Positions 61,116 to 64,000 of a DNA stretch of 64,000 nucleotides are shown one piece after another. Under the pieces are notes generated by a model. The model saw nothing but the letters and a program-made list of their open reading frames with translations. It was not told the origin of the DNA and ran no database searches. Source of the DNA: DAOTWC01 sp048499435 (GTDB lineage: Bacteria > Chloroflexota > Anaerolineae > Aggregatilineales > Phototrophicaceae); NCBI GenBank assembly GCA_048499435.1, contig JASNZW010000004.1:310001-374000 (forward strand). The letters run 5' to 3'. A program made the translations under genes and the position numbers. How positions within the stretch are numbered: the first letter of the stretch is position 1; every line of letters starts with the position of its first letter.

Positions 61116-62486
61116 TCAATACCACTCGCCGGAGGGTGTTGGCGTGGGCAGGCCGGGGGCGTCAACCAGCGGCAGCGCGCCGCAGTCGCCAGCGGCCAGC
61201 ACCACGTCAGAGCGCACCCAGATGCCGGCGCTCAGCCGCCACCACAGCATCCCGTCGCTGCCGCCCGCGCGGGCATCAGGCAGCGCGGCTTCGCCCGCGC
61301 TCAGCCCGCCGAGGATGGGGAACTCACGCCCTGGCCCGGCGCGCAGCCGCCCTTCGTCGTTGAAGGCCGCGACTGTGCAGCGGCTGTCGGCGTTCACGCC
61401 GTCAAGCGGGTTAACGCCGGGCGCGGCGGGCGTCGTCACGCCGACCGGGTTGAAGGCTGGCTCGGCCACCGGCTGCGGCAGCAGCGCCAGCGGCAGCGCG
61501 CGCGCCCGCACATAAGGGTACGGTTCGGGGGCGCGCGGCGCGCCCCAGGCGTCAGCTTCGGCGTCGCGGCGCACGCGCACCTGATAGCCGGCGGTCGCGG
61601 TCGCGCTGCCGCCGCCGGTCGTGACTGTCACGTAGCCCGCCAGCGCGCCCAGGCGCAGCTCGCCGTTGGCCTGCACGGTGATAAAGGCCGTTCCCGCCAC
61701 CTCCACCGCCGCCCCGTTGATCGTCAGCGTCACCGGGCTGTCGGCCTGCGCCAGCACGCCGGGTTCGGGCGTGTCAGCGCAGGGCAGGGGGCCGGTTTCA
61801 GCCGCCAGCGTGAAGGCCATGTAGGGCGTGGTCAGCGCCGCCGGGGCTGTGTCGTCCGGCGTGACGGCGGGCAGCGCCGCGAAATCGCCGCGCAGCAGGT
61901 CGGCGCGCACCCAGCCCGCCGCCCCACCGGGCAGGTACAGCCGCAGCCACGACCCGTCGGCCAGCGCGCCGGTGGCGGGAAGGACCGCCCCGGCTTCAAG
62001 CTGTGCCACAACCGCCGCGTCTTCGGCGGGCTGGGCGCGGACGTTGGCCCCGCCGGCGAAGGACACGCGCGCCGGCGCGACGCGCAGCAGCGCGTCCCCG
62101 CCGTCGTTGGTGAGCGTCACGCCGCCCAATGCCACCAGCAGCGCGTCGTCGGCGGGCAGCGCGCCCACGGCGTGAATCAGCGCGACACCCCATTGGCCGC
62201 TGGCCGGGTCAGGCGCGGCGGCGCTGATCGCCCGCGCCGCGCCCGCGTCTGTTTTCTGGCCGGGACGTTCGAAATCGCTGGCCGGCACGTCGCCCTCAAT
62301 TTGCAGCGGGCCGCTGCCGTAGCACAACTGGCCCGGCGCGACGCCGCCGCACTCCAGGAACGCGCCGGCCAGCGCTGACCGCACAAAGGCGGCGCAGGTG
62401 TCGGCCTGCGCCAGCGCGCCGGCGCTTAGCAGCAGCGCGGCGAGCAGCGCGGCCGGCAGGCAGTAGAGCAGAGGGTGTCTGGTCAT
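61116..62486 (-). CDS. Secreted protein with SH3-like domains
   Basis: 456 residues. A signal peptide (MTRHPLLYCLPAALLAALLLSAGALA in part, cleavage near 26) leads an extracytoplasmic protein. One SH3-like segment (about 145-200: ANVRAQPAEDAAVVAQLEAG, GWVRADLL) and another near the C-terminus (about 375-445: GRLRAGPGREFPILGGLSAG, GIWVRSDVV) are present; a middle beta-rich region (VTLTINGAAVEVAGTAF) resembles FecR-like domains. Function unknown; wall or matrix binding is plausible. Start ATG 62486 follows antisense-free, unlike the longer upstream frame. Confidence 0.78.
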   Translation of the reverse strand: MTRHPLLYCLPAALLAALLLSAGALAQADTCAAFVRSALAGAFLECGGVAPGQLCYGSGPLQIEGDVPASDFERPGQKTDAGAARAISAAAPDPASGQWGVALIHAVGALPADDALLVALGGVTLTNDGGDALLRVAPARVSFAGGANVRAQPAEDAAVVAQLEAGAVLPATGALADGSWLRLYLPGGAAGWVRADLLRGDFAALPAVTPDDTAPAALTTPYMAFTLAAETGPLPCADTPEPGVLAQADSPVTLTINGAAVEVAGTAFITVQANGELRLGALAGYVTVTTGGGSATATAGYQVRVRRDAEADAWGAPRAPEPYPYVRARALPLALLPQPVAEPAFNPVGVTTPAAPGVNPLDGVNADSRCTVAAFNDEGRLRAGPGREFPILGGLSAGEAALPDARAGGSDGMLWWRLSAGIWVRSDVVLAAGDCGALPLVDAPGLPTPTPSGEWY

Positions 62487-62577
62487 GGGCGCTGATCTAT
62501 CCTGGTTAGTTGTGCTGGCGCGCGCCCAGTCTAAAGCAGGACGCGGCGGAATCACAGGGCGCAAAGCGGCGGGCGTG

Positions 62578-62586
62578 TGCTATAAT
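62578..62586 (+). promoter_or_regulatory. Extended -10 box placed for a leaderless transcript
   Basis: TGCTATAAT ends eight bases before the ATG at 62595, so the start site would fall at or next to the first codon. Confidence 0.45.
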
Positions 62587-62594
62587 GCCGCCCC

Positions 62595-64000
62595 ATGTCC
62601 GCGCTCATTCCCTGGCTCTTGACAGTTGTTGTGCTGGCCGCCGCCTATCCCTGGGCGGCGTGGGCGCTGGCGCGCGCGCCGCAGCCCGCCGGCCTGGCGC
62701 TGACGCTGTGCCTCACGCTGGCGCTCAGCGCCAGCGCGCTGACGCAGCTCATGCTGTGGCAGGCCGCGCTGGGCCTGTCGTTCGACTTATGGGGTATCAC
62801 GCTGCCGTATCTGCTGCTGATGCTGCCGGGCTGGGCCTTGTGGTGGCGCGCGGGGGCGCCGCTGCCGCGGCTGGCGCGCCCGCAGGGGGCGCTGGCGTGG
62901 ACGGCGCTGGCTGTCTGCGCGCTGGTGGGCGCGGCGGTCCTGTTCAACGCCGTGTACTGGCCCTTCTCGCGCGATGACGCGCTCAGCATCTACAATCACT
63001 TCGGCCTGTGGATGTACCAGCACCGCACGATCGCCCCGCTGGCCGGCGCGGCCACGCTCTACGAAGCCTACCCTGTGCTGATCCCGCTGACGTACACTTA
63101 CGCTTATCTGACGTCTGGCTGGCCAAACGAATACCTGGCGCGCCTGTTTCCGGCGCTGCTCAGCCTGGGCTGCCTGCCGGCGGCCTTCGCGCTGGGGCGC
63201 GCGCTGGATCGCCCGGCGGCTGGCTGGCTGGCGGCGCTGCTGCTGGCGCTGACGCCGCTGTTCGGCGCGTGGGCGTCCGCCGGTTATGTGGACCTGCCGA
63301 TGGCGTTCTTTCACACGCTTGGCGCGGTATTTGCCTGGCGGCTGTGGCGCGATAACGCGGCGGCGGATGCCCTGCTGGCTGGCCTGATGATGGGGCTGGC
63401 TGCCTGGACCAAGAACGCCGGGCTGGTGGGCATGCTGGCGCTGAGCCTGTGGCTGGCGTGGGGCTGGCTGCGCGGGCGCATCGGCCTGCGCCAGGCCGCC
63501 CTGGCGCTGCTGGCGGCGCTGCTGCTGGCCGCGCCCTGGTATGTGCGCAGCCTGCTCAACGCCGGGATGCTTATCGCGCCTACAGTGTGGACCGACCAGG
63601 CGGCGCGCACGCTGACGAGCCTGCTGGGGTTTGTTCTGTTCCCGGAGCGCTTTGGCATCACCGGCCCGCTTGTCACGCTTGGGGCGCTGGCGTCGGCGTG
63701 GGCGCTGGCGCGGCGCGCGCCGGACGCGCCGGCGCACGGCCTGCTGCTGCTGTGGACTGTGCCGTATTTCGCCGCCTGGTGGCTGTTCGCCAGCTATGAC
63801 CCGCGCTTTCTGCTGCTGTTCCTGCCGCCGCTAACGGTTATCGCGGGCCTGTGGCTGGCGCGCCTGTGGGAGCTGCTGCCGCCGGGGCGGCGGCGCGCTG
63901 TGCTGCCGCTGGCGCTGCTGGCGCTGCTGCTGGCGCTGCCGGCGGTGTGGCGCAGCGTCGAATACAAGCGCGCGCTGGCGCGCAGCCCGCTTATGGCGCA
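62595..64000 (+). CDS. GT39-like membrane glycosyltransferase, truncated by the window end
   Basis: At least 468 residues, open to the last base. It has about 12 TM helices and the loop YWPFSRDDALSIYNHFGLW after the third, with adjacent Asp residues as in the catalytic DD of GT39/PMT-like proteins. It resembles the protein at 34733-37192 in that loop and in the following TM order. No ribosome site precedes the ATG, which lies just after the -10 box. Substrate unknown. Confidence 0.72.
   Translation, partial: MSALIPWLLTVVVLAAAYPWAAWALARAPQPAGLALTLCLTLALSASALTQLMLWQAALGLSFDLWGITLPYLLLMLPGWALWWRAGAPLPRLARPQGALAWTALAVCALVGAAVLFNAVYWPFSRDDALSIYNHFGLWMYQHRTIAPLAGAATLYEAYPVLIPLTYTYAYLTSGWPNEYLARLFPALLSLGCLPAAFALGRALDRPAAGWLAALLLALTPLFGAWASAGYVDLPMAFFHTLGAVFAWRLWRDNAAADALLAGLMMGLAAWTKNAGLVGMLALSLWLAWGWLRGRIGLRQAALALLAALLLAAPWYVRSLLNAGMLIAPTVWTDQAARTLTSLLGFVLFPERFGITGPLVTLGALASAWALARRAPDAPAHGLLLLWTVPYFAAWWLFASYDPRFLLLFLPPLTVIAGLWLARLWELLPPGRRRAVLPLALLALLLALPAVWRSVEYKRALARSPLMA

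Noticed and set aside
1..64000. tRNA, rRNA or origin of replication
   Set aside because: No cloverleaf, rRNA core sequence or DnaA-box cluster was noticed on reading the intergenic regions; a covariance-model scan would be decisive.

Overview
The window is a high-GC bacterial chromosome segment. Gene content and style suggest an uncultured Chloroflexota, probably Anaerolineae-like: a very large PDZ/7TM/GAF histidine kinase, a methylmalonyl-CoA mutase split into separate subunits, GT39-like membrane proteins, DxDxDG loops in a peptide-type ABC transporter, and GC-rich palindromic intergenic repeats. No rRNA or tRNA gene was seen, so the assignment rests on protein character only.

Layout. 0-17 kb holds housekeeping genes: hrcA and trxA (divergent), the giant sensor kinase, the B12-binding mutase subunit with MeaB, PRPP synthetase, a VTT membrane protein, an aldo/keto reductase, secA, a winged-helix protein, two small membrane proteins, an MBL-fold hydrolase, a membrane-anchored unknown and mutM. 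A tandem palindromic repeat array precedes dnaE (17.2-21.4 kb). 21-38 kb carries a minus-strand run (unknown, YbaK, S9 peptidase, SDR, small unknown, mutase large subunit) and a plus-strand run (CHAD, 3-hydroxyisobutyrate dehydrogenase family, membrane protein, three-part acyl-CoA carboxylase, MFS, glycosyltransferase-like, DUF1269). 38-44 kb has a second S9 peptidase and a peptide-type ABC transporter (binding protein convergent with two permeases; no ATPase present). A P-type H+-ATPase lies at 44.2-46.6 kb behind a helically phased TTAA array.

46.6-58.1 kb is a genomic island of visibly lower GC. It is bounded by a 360/366-bp direct repeat of the 3' end of copA. At its left end are an eroded IS5-type transposase and a frameshifted IS630 element that interrupts a DUF2255 gene. 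At its right end is a recombinase-like remnant. The cargo is LtrA, an AraC-type regulator and a divergent nine-gene operon of redox enzymes (cupin, zinc alcohol dehydrogenase, DUF2255, three aldo/keto reductases, RibD-like reductase, SDR, carboxymuconolactone-decarboxylase family). It resembles an expanded YqhC/YqhD/DkgA-type carbonyl-stress module. Beyond the island lie intact copA and csoR with paired CsoR operators, a secreted SH3-like protein, and a GT39-like gene that runs off the window.

Metabolic links: the carboxylase, both mutase subunits and MeaB together supply most of the propionyl-CoA to succinyl-CoA route; no epimerase gene was seen. The most notable items are the copA-flanked island, its aldehyde-type operon with AraC half-sites 21 bp apart, and the TTAA array before the H+-ATPase.
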